From assembly GCF_000383675.1 (NCBI RefSeq), contig NZ_KB911825.1, forward strand, positions 1-64,000: a stretch of DNA of 64,000 nt, written 5' to 3'. Positions 7,708 through 17,730 of the stretch are shown here, one piece after another. Every line of letters starts with the position of its first letter. The first letter of the stretch is position 1. The translations under genes and the position numbers were made by a program. A model generated the notes under the pieces. That model was given only the letters and a program-made list of their open reading frames with translations, was not told the DNA's origin and ran no database searches. The stretch is from Terracoccus sp. 273MFTsu3.1 (GTDB lineage Bacteria > Actinomycetota > Actinomycetes > Actinomycetales > Dermatophilaceae).

Positions 7708-8967
7708 TTACCGATCCGCGACCGCGCTCAGAGGAGAGACGCCTCCGAGGGCCGGTGTGCCGGCCAGACGGGCCGCCGCCGCGAAGACGACACCGGCCAG
7801 CGTCCGGGCCCCGACGACGATCGCGCCCTCGTCCACGACGAGGTCGCCCCGGTGCAGGTCGTACGTCGGGCCGCCGGGTGAGCGGGTGCCGAGCCGGGCC
7901 ATGGCGCCGGGCACGTGCGTGAGGTACCACGCGAAGTCCTCGCCGCCGAGCGACTGCGGCGTCGGCGCCACGAACGACCCGGTGCCGGTCACGGAAGCCG
8001 TGAAGGCGTCGATGCAGCCGGCGTCGTTGACGACCGGGGGCACGCCCTTGGTGATGAGCACGTCCGCCTCGACGGCATACGGCTTGACGACCTCGTGGAC
8101 GACGGCTTCGAGGAGGCGCTCGACGCCCTCCCAGATGCCGGCGTCGAGCATGCGCAGCGTGCCGCCGACCTTGCCCGACGACGGGATGACGTTGTGCGCC
8201 CCGCCGGAGTGGATCGAGCCCCACACGAGAGCCGCGCCCGCGCGCGGGTCGAGTCGGCGTGACAGGATGGCCGGCACGTCGGTGACGACCTTGGCGAGGG
8301 CGTACGTGAGGTCCTGGGTCAGGTGCGGGCGCGAGGTGTGGCCGCCCCGACCGGAGAGCGTGACCTCGATCTGGTCGGCGGCCGCCGTGATGGCGCCGAC
8401 GCGCAGCCCGACCTGGCCCGCGTCGAGGTTGGGGTCGCAGTGGAGCGCGAAGATCTGGTCCACCCCGACGAGGCCGTCCTGGGACACGACGTCCTCGGCG
8501 CCGCCGGGCATGAGCTCCTCGGCGGGCTGGAAGATCAGCCGCGCGCCGACGCCGGCCGCGACGAGCCGCTCCTCGACCTGCCTGAGGGCGAGCGCCGCGC
8601 CGATGAGCGCGGTCGTGTGGACGTCGTGACCGCACGAGTGGCTGACGCCGTCGGTCCGGGAGGCGAACTCCAGGCCGGTCTGCTCGCGGATCGGCAGGGC
8701 GTCGATGTCGGCCCGCAGCGCGATCCGGTGTGAGGGGTTCGCGGCGCCGAGGTCGGCGACGAGGCCGGTGCCGCGCAGCCGCCGGACGCCGATGCCGGCC
8801 CGCTCGAGGCGCTCGGCGACGAGGGCCGTCGTGCGCACCTCGCCACGTCCGAGCTCCGGGTGGGCGTGCAGGTCGCGGCGGATCTCGACCAGCTCCGCGG
8901 CATGCTGCTCGACGGTTCGGGCGATGGCCTCGAAGGGCAGCGAAGCGGGGCGGTGGGTCACGATCAC
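7708..8967 (-). CDS. M20-family amidohydrolase (aminoacylase/hippurate hydrolase-like)
   Basis: Zinc-dependent M20 amidohydrolase (419 aa). Metal and active-site motifs are in order: HPELG (about 36-40), RADIDALPI (85-93), SHSCGHDVHT (109-118), and FQPAEE further on. Such enzymes cleave N-acyl amino acids, hippurate or similar amides; the substrate cannot be read from sequence. It starts with GTG 8967 (a second in-frame GTG is two codons later). It lies upstream of the nucleoside import operon on the same strand with a separate promoter candidate in between, so a functional link is possible but unproven. Confidence 0.88.
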   Translation of the reverse strand: MIVTHRPASLPFEAIARTVEQHAAELVEIRRDLHAHPELGRGEVRTTALVAERLERAGIGVRRLRGTGLVADLGAANPSHRIALRADIDALPIREQTGLEFASRTDGVSHSCGHDVHTTALIGAALALRQVEERLVAAGVGARLIFQPAEELMPGGAEDVVSQDGLVGVDQIFALHCDPNLDAGQVGLRVGAITAAADQIEVTLSGRGGHTSRPHLTQDLTYALAKVVTDVPAILSRRLDPRAGAALVWGSIHSGGAHNVIPSSGKVGGTLRMLDAGIWEGVERLLEAVVHEVVKPYAVEADVLITKGVPPVVNDAGCIDAFTASVTGTGSFVAPTPQSLGGEDFAWYLTHVPGAMARLGTRSPGGPTYDLHRGDLVVDEGAIVVGARTLAGVVFAAAARLAGTPALGGVSPLSAVADR

Positions 8968-9049
8968 GGGAGTCTAGCGAGAGGATGGGGTCGACCCCCG
9001 CAGGCCGGGGTCGCCGGGACCGGTGGAAGCACGGAGGGAGAGGTCACGC

Positions 9050-9766
9050 GTGGAGTCGGAGGCACCCACGGGGACGTCCCTCGGGACCGACGCCGTCCGG
9101 CACGTCATCGGGCTGGTCGACCGGGCCATGCCCTTCACCACCGTGACGAGCCGTGTCTCCCCCGCAACCGTCTGGACCGCGGACGTCGTGGCGCACGTGC
9201 GGGCCGGCGCGGACCCGCTCGCGCCGTGGCGCTCGGCGCTCCACGCGCAGATGGAGCAGCGCAACGCGACGACGGTGCGCCCGCACGTGCCCGCTGCCTT
9301 CGTCCTCCAGTGGTGGTGCGAGGTGGCCGCCTCCCCGATGGCGTATGCCGCCGTGCTCGGTCCCTGGCTCCTCGTGCCGTCGGGCGCAGGGCTCGGTTTC
9401 GAGCTCGCGCCGGGCCTCGACCCGTTCCGCATCGTCGTCGTCCCCGAGCGGACCACCGTGGAGGCTGACGACGACCCCGCGCGGCGTCTGGAACGGGCCC
9501 GGACGGCATACCTCGCGCTCGTCTCGGAGGTCGTGACGGCCTACGCCCCCGACGTGCGCATGGGCTCACGGCAGCGCTGGGGCGTCGTCGGCGACATGTG
9601 GGAGACGGCCGTGCGGCTCGCCCGGGGCGCGGCCGGGGAGAGCGTGGGGCCCGAGCCGACCCGGGTCTCGTGCTGCTTCATCTACGCCATCCCCGGGATG
9701 CGCGAGTGCGCCGCGTGCCCCCGCAGCGGACGGGGCCACCCGGGTCCCCGGACGGCGCCGAACTAG
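9050..9766 (+). CDS. FhuF-like [2Fe-2S] ferric-siderophore reductase domain protein
   Basis: Protein of 238 aa ending in the FhuF C-terminal signature CC-x10-C-x2-C (C208, C209, C220, C223 by my count; residues around it read SCCFIYAIPGMRECAAC). In FhuF this unusual motif binds a [2Fe-2S] cluster used to reduce ferric siderophores in the cytoplasm. The GTG start at 9050 is preceded by a good Shine-Dalgarno (GGAGGGAGAGG). The body has no other recognisable domain and no transmembrane segment. No siderophore uptake genes are adjacent, so the substrate is unknown. Confidence 0.78.
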   Translation: MESEAPTGTSLGTDAVRHVIGLVDRAMPFTTVTSRVSPATVWTADVVAHVRAGADPLAPWRSALHAQMEQRNATTVRPHVPAAFVLQWWCEVAASPMAYAAVLGPWLLVPSGAGLGFELAPGLDPFRIVVVPERTTVEADDDPARRLERARTAYLALVSEVVTAYAPDVRMGSRQRWGVVGDMWETAVRLARGAAGESVGPEPTRVSCCFIYAIPGMRECAACPRSGRGHPGPRTAPN

Positions 9767-9769
9767 GCT
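9764..9769 (+). promoter_or_regulatory. -10 element for leaderless psuG transcript
   Basis: TAGGCT ends 7 nt before the psuG ATG (9777), which places the transcription start at or next to the A of ATG. No Shine-Dalgarno precedes the gene. No good -35 is visible. Confidence 0.5.
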
Positions 9770-9776
9770 CTGCGCC

Positions 9777-10727
9777 ATGCCGCAGCACCTTCCGGGTTCC
9801 GACCTGCTCGTCGTCCACGAGGAGGTGCGCGAGGCCCTCGATGCCGGCACCGGCGTCGTCGCCCTCGAGAGCACCATCCTCGCCCACGGCCTCCCCCACC
9901 CCGACAACATCGAGATCGGTGGGCAGATCGAGGGCGCCGTGCGCGCGGGCGGATCCGTGCCGGCGACGATCGCCCTGCTCGACGGCGTCGTGCACATCGG
10001 GCTCGGGGCTGCCGAGGTCGAGCGGGTGTGCACCGACCCGGACATCGCCAAGCTCTCGGTCCGTGACGTGGGCGTCGCTGCGGCACTTGGGTTCTCGGGC
10101 GCGACGACGGTCGCCTCGACGTCCGCGCTCGCGCACCTCGCGGGCATCCGCGTGTTCGCCACCGGCGGCCTCGGGGGCGTGCACCGCGGGGCCTCCGAGA
10201 CCTTCGACGTCTCCGCCGACCTCGGGGTCATCGCGTCCACCCCGGTGCTCGTCGTGTGCGCCGGGGTCAAGTCCATCCTCGACGTGGCCGGCACGCTCGA
10301 GACGCTCGAGACGCTGTCGGTGCCGGTGCTGGGCTACCGGACGGACGCGTTCCCCGGCTTCTACCTGTCGGACTCCGGGCAGCCGGTGCCGTGGCGGGTC
10401 GAGTCGGCGGCCGAGGCTGCACGGGTCGTCGTCGCCCGGGATCGCCTCGGGACCGACGCCGCCGGTGTCGTGCTCGCCAACCCGCTGCCCGCCGACCGCC
10501 AGGTCGAGCGGGGGCTGCACGACCGTCTCGTCGAGGAGGGGCTCGCGCTCCTCGAGCGCGAGGGCGTGCACGGCAAGGACGTCACGCCGCGGCTGCTTGA
10601 GTACTTCCACGACCACTCCGGCGGCGAGTCGCTTCGCGCCAACGTCGAGCTCGTCCTGTCGAACGCGCGCCTCGCGGGAGAGGTGGCGGCCGAGGTCGCG
10701 TCCCAGCTCGCGACCCGGTCGGCATGA
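9777..10727 (+). CDS. psuG: pseudouridine-5'-phosphate glycosidase
   Basis: PsuG (316 aa) reversibly cleaves the C-glycosidic bond of pseudouridine 5'-phosphate to uracil and ribose-5-phosphate. Recognisable blocks are VALESTILAHGLPHP (residues 28-42), SATTVASTSALAHLAGI-like segment with GATTVAST, and FATGGLGGVHRGA. Length is normal. The next gene overlaps by 4 bp and encodes the matching kinase, so the pair forms a complete pseudouridine degradation route. The gene follows a TANNNT -10 motif by 7 nt and is probably leaderless. Confidence 0.95.
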   Translation: MPQHLPGSDLLVVHEEVREALDAGTGVVALESTILAHGLPHPDNIEIGGQIEGAVRAGGSVPATIALLDGVVHIGLGAAEVERVCTDPDIAKLSVRDVGVAAALGFSGATTVASTSALAHLAGIRVFATGGLGGVHRGASETFDVSADLGVIASTPVLVVCAGVKSILDVAGTLETLETLSVPVLGYRTDAFPGFYLSDSGQPVPWRVESAAEAARVVVARDRLGTDAAGVVLANPLPADRQVERGLHDRLVEEGLALLEREGVHGKDVTPRLLEYFHDHSGGESLRANVELVLSNARLAGEVAAEVASQLATRSA

Positions 10728-11605
10728 CGACGCGGCCGGTCGTCGTCGTCGGTGACGTCGGGCTCGACGTCATCACCCGTCCGTCCGGCGACATCCGCTG
10801 GCACTCCGACACCCCCTCAGCCGTGGCCCTCGTGCCCGGGGGCGCGGGCGCGAACTCCGCCTCGTGGCTCGCCGGTCTCGGCGCCGACGTGACCCTCGTG
10901 GCCCGCATCGGCGACGACGCAGCAGGCACGACGTGCCGTCGCGAGCTCGAGTCGGCGGGCGTCACCTGCGCCTTCGCCGTCGACGCCACCCTGCCGACGT
11001 GCATGGTCGTCATCCTGCTCGACGCCCATGGCGACCGGACGATGTTTCCCGACCGAGGCGCCAACAAGGCCTTCGCGGTCCCGGACGTCGACCTCGCCTC
11101 GCTGGGGCTCGCGGCCGAACCCCGGCCGCACCTGCACCTGTCGGGCTACGTGCTCTTCGACGCCGGATCGCGCGCGGCCGGTCTCGAGTCGCTGCGCCAG
11201 GCGCGGTCGCTCGGGTGGACGACGTCGGTCGACCCGCAGTCGCCGGCCCTCATCGAGCGGGAAGGCGTCGACACCTTCCTCGGTTGGGTCACCGGCGTGG
11301 ACCTGCTGCTGCCCAACGAGAACGAGGTCGCCGCGCTCGGCGGACTGGCCGCGATCCTGGCGCACACGAGCGAGGTCGTCGCGACGTACGGCGCGGCCGG
11401 GGCCCGGTGGGTCGGTGCCGACGGCGTGGACGAGTCGGCCGAGGCGCCGGTCGTCGAGAACGTCGACGCAACCGGGTGCGGTGACGCCTTCAACGCCGGC
11501 CTCCTGTCGGCCTGGCTCGCCGGTCAGAACCGGTCGACCGCGTTGCGTGCGGGGGTCGCGGCCGGCAGCGCCGCGGCAGCCCGCGTGGGCGCCCGGCCCG
11601 GCTGA
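10724..11605 (+). CDS. psuK: PfkB-family kinase, probable pseudouridine kinase
   Basis: Ribokinase-fold sugar/nucleoside kinase (293 aa). N-terminal GDVGLDVI and GGAGANSA segments bind substrate. The C-terminal DATGCGDAFNAG (about 248-259) carries the anion hole and catalytic Asp. The ATG overlaps the psuG stop (ATGA), which makes pseudouridine the likely substrate (ATP-dependent 5'-phosphorylation). On sequence alone it could be called a generic carbohydrate kinase. Confidence 0.88.
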   Translation: MTTRPVVVVGDVGLDVITRPSGDIRWHSDTPSAVALVPGGAGANSASWLAGLGADVTLVARIGDDAAGTTCRRELESAGVTCAFAVDATLPTCMVVILLDAHGDRTMFPDRGANKAFAVPDVDLASLGLAAEPRPHLHLSGYVLFDAGSRAAGLESLRQARSLGWTTSVDPQSPALIEREGVDTFLGWVTGVDLLLPNENEVAALGGLAAILAHTSEVVATYGAAGARWVGADGVDESAEAPVVENVDATGCGDAFNAGLLSAWLAGQNRSTALRAGVAAGSAAAARVGARPG

Positions 11606-11621
11606 ACGGCATACGCCCTCG
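11606..11621 (+). repeat. intergenic copy of the ACGGCATACG motif
   Basis: ACGGCATACGCCCTCG begins right after the psuK stop codon. The same 16-mer occurs immediately after another gene at 23566-23581, and a one-base variant lies reversed at 21289-21304. These are three of the best conserved copies of a motif repeated throughout the window. Confidence 0.8.
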
Positions 11622-11754
11622 GTGCGTTGCCGGGTCAACCAACAGGCAGCAGGCGGCACACGGGCTGCACCGACCCGCCGGTCGCCCGACGTCCTGTCGG
11701 TCGACCCTGTGGACGGACGGCCCACGCGCGTCAGCAGGCCCGACACGCTGAGGT

Positions 11755-12684
11755 ATGCCGCAGCTGCGTCCCGAGACAGCCCTCGCTCGACTGGGAGGCA
11801 TCGCCCGCCGCGACCGACTCCGCGCGCTGACCCACTGGCGACGGATCGACGCGGCGCTCGCCGAAGGGGGCGTCGTGCGGGTGGCGCACGGGTGGTACAG
11901 CCTGCCGCTCGCGCAGGGCGGTCGCCGGGAGGCCCTGCGACTCACCGGGACGGCCTCACACACCACCGCGGCCAACCACTGGGGCTGGAAGGTCAAGACC
12001 GTCCCGGAACGGCCTCATGTCACGGTCCGGCGCAAGCGTCACCTGACCCGGGATGCCCAAGCCGCAGCAGCGGTGCACTGGCGCGACCTCGACCACGAGG
12101 ACGTCATCGAGGGCTGGGTCACGTCGCCGGTGCGCACCGTCATCGACTGCTGCCTCGACCTGCCCTTCGACGAGGCGCTCGCGGTCGCCGACTCGGCTCT
12201 GCGCTCCGGTCTCGGACGAGGCGCCGTTGCCGAGCGCGCGGGATGGTTGGGTCCGCGGCAGCGCCGTCGGGTGGCTCGGGTCATGGAGGCAGCGGACCGG
12301 CGTGCGGCCAACCCCTTCGAGAGCGTGCTGCGCGCCATCGCCCTGGACGTGGCCGGCCTCGTCGTCGCGCCGCAGACACGCATCCGCTACGACGGCTTCT
12401 ACGCCCGGGTCGACCTGGCGGACGAGGACCTGCGGATCGTCCTGGAGGCGGACAGCCACGAGTTCCACTCCGAGCGGAAGGCGTTCGACCGGGACTGCCG
12501 CCGCTACAACGGCCTCGTCACCCGCGACTGGCTCGTGCTCCGGTTCACGTGGGAGCAGGTGATGTTCGAGCCCGACGTCGTGCGGCGTGCCATCGAGGAC
12601 GTCGTCGCGCTGCGTCGCTCTCAGGGACTGCGTCGCCTCCGCACGGGTCAGGTAACCGGTCCGAACCGCCGAAAAGCCCGCTGA
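11755..12684 (+). CDS. AbiEi-like winged-helix plus DUF559/Vsr-like nuclease domain protein
   Basis: A 309-aa protein of a family very common in actinobacteria. The N-terminal 100 residues resemble the AbiEi-antitoxin-type winged-helix region (RRDRLRALTHWRRIDAAL). The C-terminal third (about 180-280) resembles the DUF559/very-short-patch-repair endonuclease fold, with NPFESVLR, RVDLAD, LEADSHEFH and a downstream YNGLVTRDWLVLRFTW. The acidic residues are in the right order for a PD-(D/E)xK-like site, though a catalytic Lys is not obvious. No AbiEii toxin gene is adjacent, so a toxin-antitoxin role is not supported. A -10-like CACGCT 5 nt upstream of ATG suggests a leaderless transcript. Confidence 0.7.
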   Translation: MPQLRPETALARLGGIARRDRLRALTHWRRIDAALAEGGVVRVAHGWYSLPLAQGGRREALRLTGTASHTTAANHWGWKVKTVPERPHVTVRRKRHLTRDAQAAAAVHWRDLDHEDVIEGWVTSPVRTVIDCCLDLPFDEALAVADSALRSGLGRGAVAERAGWLGPRQRRRVARVMEAADRRAANPFESVLRAIALDVAGLVVAPQTRIRYDGFYARVDLADEDLRIVLEADSHEFHSERKAFDRDCRRYNGLVTRDWLVLRFTWEQVMFEPDVVRRAIEDVVALRRSQGLRRLRTGQVTGPNRRKAR

Positions 12685-12733
12685 GGCCGGGGTTTTCGGG
12701 TTGCGGCCGGTTGGTTGACCCCGGCCCGGGGTC
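12669..12733. terminator. two hairpins at a convergent gene junction
   Basis: CCGAAAAgCCC (12669-12679) pairs imperfectly with GGGgTTTTCGG (12689-12699) across the stop codon of the rightward gene. A perfect 8-bp hairpin, GACCCCGG/CCGGGGTC, follows at 12717-12733. They lie between two convergent genes and could terminate transcription from both sides. Confidence 0.6.
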
Positions 12734-12763
12734 GACGGCGTGCGGTGCCGTGAACCTTCGGTG

Positions 12764-14356
<1,593 letters not shown>

Positions 14357-14437
14357 GCTGCCGAGCGTATCGGCGCGGCGGTCCGCCGCTGCCGCCCGCC
14401 GGCCGAACGTTGCCGATCTCACGTCACCGCTGGCGTA

Positions 14438-14463
14438 TGCCGTCGGGCCCGGTCCCGACGGCA
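14438..14463 (-). terminator. terminator hairpin between the regulator and the mutase
   Basis: TGCCGTCGGG (14438-14447) and CCCGACGGCA (14454-14463) form a perfect 10-bp stem with a 6-nt loop, downstream of the leftward regulator gene. Its stem overlaps a copy of the CGTATGCCGT motif (14434-14443). Confidence 0.65.
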
Positions 14464-14510
14464 CGTGGCCTCGCGACGGGTGGGGACCCGCGGATCGTGG
14501 CCTCGCGACG
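14464..14510. repeat. 15-bp direct repeat upstream of the mutase gene
   Basis: CGTGGCCTCGCGACG occurs at 14464-14478 and again at 14496-14510, 32 bp apart (about three helical turns), with the palindromic core TCGCGA in each. It lies between the regulator and the mutase start and could be a pair of operator sites, but nothing else supports this. Confidence 0.45.
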
Positions 14511-14518
14511 AGCGAGGG

Positions 14519-15034
14519 TCAGGAGGTGGCGGGCCAGGTACGGGTGATCTCGGCCTTGCGGGCGGCCCACTCCCCCTCGAGCTCACCGAGCCGCTCGCCG
14601 AGGAACTCGAGGAAGGCCACGGAGAGCTGCAGTCGCCGACCGGCGTCGGTGTCGAGGCCACCGACGGCGGGCACCCCTGCACGCAGGCTCGTCTCGATCT
14701 GGGCCAGCATCCGGTCGCGCGAGAGCATCGCGCCGTGCCAGGCGTCGGCCTGCACGACATAGACGTCGCGGCGGGACCCGCGCTCGCGCTCCTTGCCGAT
14801 GAGGTAGGTCTGGGTCAGGTAGCGCACGGCACCGGACACCGCGGCCGGGCTCACGTCGAGAGACTCCGTCAGCTCCGCGGCGGTCATCCGGCCGTCGTCG
14901 TCGGCGAGCAGCTGGGCGAAGACGCGGGAGGCCAGGCGCGGCATGCCGGCGTCGGTCAGGGTGTCGCCGAGACGCTCGACGTAGGCCGAGACCGCCCGCT
15001 CGTCGCGGTTCGACCGCTGTCGCACTGACGTCAC
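14519..15034 (-). CDS. GbsR/MarR-family transcriptional regulator
   Basis: A 171-aa winged-helix regulator. The N-terminal half holds the helix-turn-helix (MTAAELTESLDVSPAAVSGAVRYL, about residues 49-72), and the region GKERERGSRRDVYVV looks like the wing. The C-terminal half is helical and probably dimerises. It is divergent from an ABC exporter operon whose ATPase starts 83 bp away; such regulators commonly repress the neighbouring drug exporter. GTG 15034 has a strong Shine-Dalgarno (GGAGGAGGA). Confidence 0.85.
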   Translation of the reverse strand: MTSVRQRSNRDERAVSAYVERLGDTLTDAGMPRLASRVFAQLLADDDGRMTAAELTESLDVSPAAVSGAVRYLTQTYLIGKERERGSRRDVYVVQADAWHGAMLSRDRMLAQIETSLRAGVPAVGGLDTDAGRRLQLSVAFLEFLGERLGELEGEWAARKAEITRTWPATS

Positions 15035-15117
15035 CGTTCCTCCTCCGTCGCGTGGACCGACCCTAACTCAACTCTCATAGCATTCAGTAAACCGTGAACA
15101 TTGTGTACCGTCGATGC
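15035..15117. promoter_or_regulatory. divergent promoter/operator region of the regulator and ABC exporter
   Basis: An unusually A+T-rich patch (about 15062-15108) separates the two divergent genes. On the plus strand TACCGT (15106-15111) ends 6 nt before the ATPase ATG, which suggests a leaderless exporter transcript. The regulator is likely to bind here; I could not define a clear palindromic operator. Confidence 0.5.
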
Positions 15118-16023
15118 ATGACCTCCGCCATCCAGGTCCACGACCTGCGCAAGACCTTCGGGCACACCGTCGCCCTCGACGGGCTCGACCTCGACGTGGC
15201 CACCGGTGAGATCCACGGCTTCCTGGGTCCCAACGGCGCCGGCAAGTCCACGACGATCCGCATCCTGCTCGGCCTGATCCGCGCCGACGGCGGCAGCGCG
15301 ACGCTGCTCGGCGGCGACCCGTGGCACGACGTCGAGACGCTGCACCGCCGCCTCGCCTACGTCCCCGGCGACGTCGCCCTCTGGCCCAACCTCACCGGGG
15401 GTGAGGTCATCGACATCCTCGCCCGGCTGCGAGGGGGCGTGGACGAGAAGCGGCGCGCGTCGATGCTCGAACGGTTCGACCTCGACCCCACGAAGAAGGG
15501 TCGCTCCTACTCGAAGGGCAACCGGCAGAAGGTGGCCCTCGTCGCGGCCCTCAGCTCCGACGTCGAGCTGCTGCTGCTCGACGAGCCGACGTCGGGTCTC
15601 GACCCGCTCATGGAGGCGGTGTTCCGCGACGTCGTGCGCGAGTTCCGGGACGGCGGCGGCACGGTGCTCCTGTCGAGCCACATCCTGTCCGAGGTGGAGC
15701 AGGTGTGTGACCGCGTCAGCATCATCCGCGCCGGCGTCAACGTCGAGTCGGGCACCCTGACCGACCTGCGCCACCTGTCCCGCACCACCGTCCGGGCCAC
15801 CCTCGCACGCCCGGTCGACCCGGCACAGCTCTCCGGGCTCCCGGGCGTCGGCGACGTCCTCGTGGCCGGCGACCGGGTGTCGTGCACCGTCGGGAGCGAC
15901 GACCTGGGGCGCCTGCTCGAGGTGCTCGGCACGCACGGCATCACGGCCCTGACGAGCGCCCCGCCGACGCTCGAGGAGCTCTTCATGGACCAGTACCGCA
16001 CGACCTCGACGGCGACGTCGTGA
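15118..16023 (+). CDS. ABC exporter ATP-binding protein
   Basis: Cytoplasmic ATPase (301 aa) of an ABC-2 type exporter, DrrA-like. Walker [10 protein letters not shown] (about 37-45); the signature is the variant YSKGNRQK in place of LSGGQ; Walker B is [13 protein letters not shown]; the switch is SSHIL. The C-terminal 80 residues form the extra domain seen in drug and polyketide exporters. The start ATG 15118 is preferred to an upstream in-frame ATG at 15094 because the homology begins there. Its TGA overlaps the GTG of the permease gene. Confidence 0.9.
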   Translation: MTSAIQVHDLRKTFGHTVALDGLDLDVATGEIHGFLGPNGAGKSTTIRILLGLIRADGGSATLLGGDPWHDVETLHRRLAYVPGDVALWPNLTGGEVIDILARLRGGVDEKRRASMLERFDLDPTKKGRSYSKGNRQKVALVAALSSDVELLLLDEPTSGLDPLMEAVFRDVVREFRDGGGTVLLSSHILSEVEQVCDRVSIIRAGVNVESGTLTDLRHLSRTTVRATLARPVDPAQLSGLPGVGDVLVAGDRVSCTVGSDDLGRLLEVLGTHGITALTSAPPTLEELFMDQYRTTSTATS

Positions 16024-17648
16024 CCGCCCTCGCCGTCCCCGCTCGTCAGTCCGGCGCAGGCCTGACGGGGACCACCTCGCTGCTGAGGCTCGCCGCCCGG
16101 CGCGACCGGGTGCTCGTGCCGGTGAGCGCCTTCGGCCTCGCCGCCTTCGTCGCCCTGTCGGCCCAGGCGACGTTCGCGCTCTTCCCCGATCTGAAGTCGG
16201 CGCAGCAGGGAATGGCCTCGACGCTCGCCAACCCGGCACTCGTCGCGATGTACGGCCCGATCTCGAGCCTCAGCATCGACTCGATCGCGACGCTCAAGTC
16301 GGTGCTGCTCGGCGGTGTCTTCCTCGCGCTGCTCGCCTACGTCGTCGTCCGGCGCCACACGCGGACGGAGGAGGAGGCCGGGCGCCTCGAGCTGCTCGGA
16401 GCCGGCGTCGTGGGGCGCCGGGCGGCGCTGACGGCCGCCGTGCTGCTCGGCACGGGTGCCGTCCTGCTCACCGTCGTCCTCACGGTGGTCTGGTCGACCG
16501 CCGTCGGACTCGACCCCGCCGGCTCGGTCGCCCTCGGCGTCTCGTGGCTCGTCATGGGGCTGTCATGGGTCGGCGTCACCGCGGTCGCCGCGCAGCTGAC
16601 CTCGAGCACCCGCGGCACTGCGGCGTGGTCGCTCGGCGCACTGGCCGTCGCCTTCCTCGTCCGGGCCGTCGGCGACACCGCGGGAGCCGACAGCCCGGCC
16701 CGCTTCCTGTCCTGGCTGTCGCCGCTCGGCTGGGGCGTCAAGGTCTCGCCCTACGGGGAGAACCGCTACTGGATCGTCGTGCTCGGGCTCGCGCTCTACG
16801 CCGCCCTCGTAGCCGCGGCGTTCGTGCTGCTCGAGCGGCGCGACCTCGGGTCCGGGGTGCTCCCGAGCCGAGCCGGCCACGACCGCAGCCCCGTCCGCAC
16901 CGCCGGAGCCCTGACCCGACGCCTGGCCCGCGGCACGCTCGTCGGCTGGGTCGTCGCCTACGCCGTGCTCGGCATCGTCCTCGGGTCGATCGCCGGCAGC
17001 GTCGAGACGTTCGTCGACTCGCCCGAGGTCGCCGACATGCTGCGGGCGATGGGCGGCGACGCCGGCTCCATCACCGACATCTACTTCGCCACCGAGCTGC
17101 ACTTCGCGGCCGTCGGCGCGGCGGCCCTGGCCATCGCCCTCGTCACGCGGATGCACACCGAGGAGACGACGACGCGCCTCGAGTCCCTCCTCGCGACGCC
17201 GGTGCGGCGTACCGGGTGGGCGCTCGGACACATCGTGATCGCCGTCGTGGCCTCGGCCGTCGTCATGCTCGTCAGCGTCGTCGTGGCCGGACTCGTCCAC
17301 GGAGCCGACGTGGGCGATGTCGGCGGGACCGTGGCGCGCCTCGTCGGAGCCGCCCTCTCGACCCTTCCCGCCGTGTGGGTGGTCCTGGCTGTCGCGATGC
17401 TGCTCTACGGAGCGGTCCCCCGTTTCACCGGCCTGGCCTGGGCCGCACTCATCGTCTTCCTGCTGCTGGGTGAGTTCGGAGACCTGCTCGACCTGCCGGG
17501 CTGGCTCATCGACCTCTCACCGTTCACGCACCTGCCGGCGCTGCCGGGCGGCACGTTCGCGGCCGCCCCCCTCGTCGGGCTCACCCTCGTCGCAGCCGCC
17601 CTCGGCGCCGCAGGGGTCGCGGCCCTGCGGCGTCGCGACATCGGCTGA
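16020..17648 (+). CDS. ABC exporter permease (polyketide/multidrug type)
   Basis: Large ABC-2 permease (542 aa) with about 12 hydrophobic segments in two halves, as in fused DrrB/TipC-like polyketide antibiotic exporters. Between the halves is a charged loop, including [18 protein letters not shown], which occurs again in the second half as [18 protein letters not shown], showing internal duplication. The GTG start overlaps the ATPase stop (GTGA), so the two are translationally coupled. Substrate is unknown; regulation by the divergent GbsR/MarR protein is likely. Confidence 0.87.
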   Translation: MTALAVPARQSGAGLTGTTSLLRLAARRDRVLVPVSAFGLAAFVALSAQATFALFPDLKSAQQGMASTLANPALVAMYGPISSLSIDSIATLKSVLLGGVFLALLAYVVVRRHTRTEEEAGRLELLGAGVVGRRAALTAAVLLGTGAVLLTVVLTVVWSTAVGLDPAGSVALGVSWLVMGLSWVGVTAVAAQLTSSTRGTAAWSLGALAVAFLVRAVGDTAGADSPARFLSWLSPLGWGVKVSPYGENRYWIVVLGLALYAALVAAAFVLLERRDLGSGVLPSRAGHDRSPVRTAGALTRRLARGTLVGWVVAYAVLGIVLGSIAGSVETFVDSPEVADMLRAMGGDAGSITDIYFATELHFAAVGAAALAIALVTRMHTEETTTRLESLLATPVRRTGWALGHIVIAVVASAVVMLVSVVVAGLVHGADVGDVGGTVARLVGAALSTLPAVWVVLAVAMLLYGAVPRFTGLAWAALIVFLLLGEFGDLLDLPGWLIDLSPFTHLPALPGGTFAAAPLVGLTLVAAALGAAGVAALRRRDIG

Positions 17649-17717
17649 CCCGCCCACCGGTAGTCGACCCGGGCGCCGGTGGCTCCGGACGGGTTCGGGC
17701 ATCGACGGACGGGTCGG

Positions 17718-17723
17718 TACGGT
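17718..17723 (+). promoter_or_regulatory. -10 element for leaderless manC transcript
   Basis: TACGGT ends 7 nt before the ATG at 17731; no Shine-Dalgarno is present in those 7 nt. Confidence 0.5.
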
Positions 17724-17730
17724 GTCCCCC

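Noticed and set aside
11755-12684. Type IV toxin-antitoxin or abortive-infection locus
   Set aside because: Only an AbiEi-like N-terminal region is present, fused to a DUF559-type domain; there is no adjacent AbiEii toxin gene and no other defence gene. This family is common as single genes in actinobacteria.
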